A DNA stretch of 64,000 bases from an uncultured Lachnospiraceae bacterium (GTDB lineage: Bacteria; Bacillota; Clostridia; Lachnospirales; Lachnospiraceae): positions 90,088 through 154,087 of the forward strand of contig CAKRTC010000002.1 of NCBI GenBank assembly GCA_934402055.1. The letters run 5' to 3'. The notes beneath the pieces were generated by a model. The model saw only the letters and a program-made list of their open reading frames with translations, made no database searches and was not told the origin of the DNA. Shown in pieces: positions 61,763 through 64,000 of the stretch; the stretch's first letter is position 1; the number at the start of each line of letters is the position of its first letter. A program made the translations under genes and the position numbers.

Positions 61763-63874
61763 ATGAAATGTATCATACTTCATGAGTCCAACGGTCGTAT
61801 AAGAGTACATATGCCGGACGGACGGATAACATTAGCGAGGGCAGATCTGATAGAGTATACTCTAAGATCCGTTAAAGGAGTAAAAACGGTAAATGTGTTT
61901 GATCGCACATCAGATGCCATAATACGCTATAAATACGACCCAAAACATAAAGAGGCAAGCAGAGCCATACGTGATGAGATCATACGTGAGCTTGCTGCCT
62001 TCAGTTATGATAAGGCCAAAGCAGCCGATCTTGTTCCGGCACACACCGGCAGAGAGTTGAATCGCAGCTATCAGAATCAGCTTGTCGATACCATAGGTAT
62101 TCATTACATCAAGCAGCTTCTTATCCCGATGCCGATACGTGTTGCCATCACCTCGATCAACTCAATAAAATATATTATTAAAGGCCTCAGGGCATTGCTT
62201 AAATTAGAGCTTAATGTATCTGTACTTGATTCGACGGCCATATGTGTTTCTATCTTAAGAGCTGATTTCAATACAGCAAGCTCGGTAATGTTCCTGCTCA
62301 AGGTCGGCGAGATATTGGAGGAGTGGACACATAAGAAATCGGTTGATGATCTTGCCTCTACAATGTCTCTCGGTGTAGACAAGGTATGGATACGCACCGA
62401 AACAGGCGAAGAGGTGCTGATGCCTGTCAATAAGCTTAAAAAGGGCGACTGCTTTGTTGTCCGCACAAGCAATATGATACCTTGCGACGGAAAAGTCATT
62501 TCCGGTGAGGCAAGCATAAATCAGGCTTCGATCACAGGCGAATCAATGCCTGTAGTAAAAAAAGAAGGTTCCTATGTATATGCCGGAACCACGGTTGAAG
62601 AGGGCGAATGTGTCATCTGCATAGACAAGACCTCCGGCGATGCCCGTTATGATCGTATCGTCAAGATGATAGAGGAGTCTGAAAAGCTCAAGTCTACCGC
62701 AGAGAACAGCGCATCCAATCTTGCCGATAAGCTCGTACCGTTCAGCTTCATAGGTTCCGGACTCACCTGGTTGCTTACCCGCAATGCCGCCAAGGCGATC
62801 TCATGCCTTATGGTTGATTTCTCCTGCGCACTCAAGCTGGCAATGCCTATAACGGTTCTTTCCGCAATGCGTGAATGCAGTCTGGATCAGATAACGGTCA
62901 AGGGCGGAAAATACCTTGAGGCAATTGCCGCAGCCGATACCATTGTGTTTGACAAGACAGGTACTCTTACTTACTCGCAGCCGCATGTTGTGGATGTAGT
63001 AGGATTTAACGGAAATGATTCAAACGAAATGCTTCGTATCGCAGCCTGCCTCGAGGAACATTTCCCTCATTCAATGGCCAATGCCGTTGTAAATGCTGCC
63101 AAGGAGCGTGGACTTCGCCATGATGAGTGTCATTCAAACGTTGAATATATAGTTGCTCACGGCATCACCGGAGTAGTCAATGAGGAGAGAGTTGTGCTCG
63201 GAAGCTATCACTTCGTATTCGAAGATGAACACTGCATAATTCCGGAAGCTGAACAAGCAAAGTTCGACGATATTCCGGGTGAATATTCTCAGCTCTACAT
63301 GGCAGTATCCGGAGTACTCTGTGCGGTCATCTGTATAGAAGATCCTATCAAGGCAGAGGCACCATCCGTAATCGAGGCGCTTCGTAAAGAAGGCTTCAGT
63401 AATCTCGTTATGATGACAGGTGACAGCAAGCGTACAGCCGCCGCAGTTGCACATAAGCTTAATCTCGATGGCTTCTATGCAGAAGTACTTCCCGAAGACA
63501 AGGCAAACTTCATCCATAAGGAGCACGAGGCAGGACGCAAGGTCATTATGATAGGTGACGGTATAAACGATTCTCCTGCTCTCTCCGCATCTGATGTAGG
63601 TATTGCGATAAGCTCGGGAGCCGCAATTGCCCGTGAGATAGCTGACATAACTATATCATCCGATGATCTGTATGCACTTGTTACGCTGCGACGTTTGAGT
63701 CGGGCACTCACCAAGAGAATCGATTTCAACTATCGCTTTATAATGAGTTTCAACTCGGCACTTATAGCCATAGGCGTTGCCGGAATATTAAGCCCTGCAA
63801 CAACCGCCCTGCTGCATAATATATCCACTATCGGCATAAGCCTGAATAGTATGACAGAGCTCAAATCAAGATAA
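61763..63874 (+). CDS. Heavy-metal translocating P1B-type ATPase with atypical metal motif
   Basis: A 703-residue P-type pump. Domain order: an N-terminal HMA-like fold without CxxC (about 1-75), transmembrane segments, actuator domain with TGES (258-261), the membrane metal site SCA (354-356, DFSCALKLAMP) where CPC or SPC is usual, phosphorylation site DKTGT at 397-401, nucleotide domain with PHS where HP is usual, MMTGDSKR and GDGINDSPAL. The C-terminus HNISTIGISLNS matches P1B pumps. Substrate unknown (Mn, Zn, Fe or Co possible). The ATG at 61763 has AGAGGA upstream; an earlier TTG at 61715 is unlikely. Confidence 0.88.
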   Translation: MKCIILHESNGRIRVHMPDGRITLARADLIEYTLRSVKGVKTVNVFDRTSDAIIRYKYDPKHKEASRAIRDEIIRELAAFSYDKAKAADLVPAHTGRELNRSYQNQLVDTIGIHYIKQLLIPMPIRVAITSINSIKYIIKGLRALLKLELNVSVLDSTAICVSILRADFNTASSVMFLLKVGEILEEWTHKKSVDDLASTMSLGVDKVWIRTETGEEVLMPVNKLKKGDCFVVRTSNMIPCDGKVISGEASINQASITGESMPVVKKEGSYVYAGTTVEEGECVICIDKTSGDARYDRIVKMIEESEKLKSTAENSASNLADKLVPFSFIGSGLTWLLTRNAAKAISCLMVDFSCALKLAMPITVLSAMRECSLDQITVKGGKYLEAIAAADTIVFDKTGTLTYSQPHVVDVVGFNGNDSNEMLRIAACLEEHFPHSMANAVVNAAKERGLRHDECHSNVEYIVAHGITGVVNEERVVLGSYHFVFEDEHCIIPEAEQAKFDDIPGEYSQLYMAVSGVLCAVICIEDPIKAEAPSVIEALRKEGFSNLVMMTGDSKRTAAAVAHKLNLDGFYAEVLPEDKANFIHKEHEAGRKVIMIGDGINDSPALSASDVGIAISSGAAIAREIADITISSDDLYALVTLRRLSRALTKRIDFNYRFIMSFNSALIAIGVAGILSPATTALLHNISTIGISLNSMTELKSR

Positions 63875-63880
63875 ACAAAG

Positions 63881-63927
63881 CCGCCGCACTTTTGTGTAGA
63901 TGTAACACAATCGTGCGGCGGGTTTTT
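63881..63927 (+). terminator. Rho-independent terminator after the P-type ATPase
   Basis: CCGCCGCAC/GTGCGGCGG outer stem with an inner TTGTGT/ACACAA pairing, followed by GTTTTTCTG. Confidence 0.88.
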
Positions 63928-64000
63928 CTGTCAGAATATCAATTGTTAAAGAAATTCCATTTTTACATCTGTAAAGCAAATGTATCATCATCCCTGTTTA

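Overview
The window looks like chromosome of a low-to-mid GC anaerobic Firmicute, most likely a member of the Lachnospiraceae. The evidence is a type III glutamine synthetase, MecA, a clostridial 2[4Fe-4S] ferredoxin, GdpP next to rplI-dnaB, DUF6110 beside a heavy-metal P-type ATPase, DUF5662, choline-binding-like cell-wall repeats, frequent ATA isoleucine codons, and strong GGAGG-type ribosome binding sites. I see no rRNA, tRNA, prophage, transposase or CRISPR array.

Layout. 0.1-7.1 kb (minus): Lrp-type regulator, PLP aminotransferase, Wzt-like polysaccharide ABC ATPase with a carbohydrate-binding tail, and a 1318-residue fusion (methyltransferase-like, kinase-like, coiled coil, GT2, GT4). 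7.2-11.5 kb (minus): a 31-residue membrane microprotein, a short HypE/PurM-like protein, nth, tsaC/sua5 and a GH18 wall hydrolase. 12.0-13.1 kb (plus): mecA and a DUF1858 protein. 13.3-20.3 kb (minus): a complete NikABCDE-like importer with an M14/aspartoacylase-like hydrolase and a LysR regulator, flanked by 57-bp direct repeats. 20.6-25.0 kb: ferredoxin, then gdpP-rplI-dnaB. 25.2-30.8 kb (minus): a solute-binding lipoprotein paired with a hybrid sensor kinase. 31.0-32.1 kb (minus): rpsF-ssb-rpsR. 32.3-42.1 kb: a second LysR, GNAT, DUF2156, a DUF5662-Nudix-radical SAM operon, a secreted esterase, DegV, LCP and a second Nudix gene. 42.2-44.3 kb: glutamine synthetase III. 44.8-49.5 kb (minus): the LivFGMHK branched-chain amino acid importer. 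49.7-53.7 kb: cytidylate-kinase-like protein, asnB, nudC. 53.8-60.0 kb (minus): an MMPL exporter, a secreted coiled-coil partner and a wall-binding protein, with a divergent TetR regulator. 61.3-63.9 kb (plus): DUF6110 and an atypical heavy-metal P-type ATPase.

How the genes work together. Three themes dominate: nitrogen and amino acid handling (Lrp/aminotransferase, Liv system, GlnN, AsnB, Nik/peptide-family importer with hydrolase); envelope construction and export (fusion glycosyltransferase with Wzt, LCP, GH18, MMPL operon, esterase); and core information processing (dnaB, ssb, S6, S18, L9, nth, tsaC).

Most interesting points. (1) The 1318-residue protein has the methyltransferase-kinase-coiled-coil order of the WbdD O-antigen chain terminator, fused to two glycosyltransferases and translationally coupled to a Wzt with the cap-recognising type of C-terminal domain. 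(2) A family of structured intergenic repeats brackets the Nik cassette; two copies show compensatory base changes, and a related composite copy lies at 50.3-50.4 kb. (3) A 33-nt bidirectional terminator occurs twice as exact reverse complements. (4) A 41-bp unit carrying the 3' end of tetR is triplicated in tandem. (5) Several promoters and leaders look unusual: near-leaderless gdpP, an operator dyad filling the glnN promoter spacer, a short promoter-terminator unit ahead of asnB, and a two-hairpin leader ahead of the metal ATPase operon.
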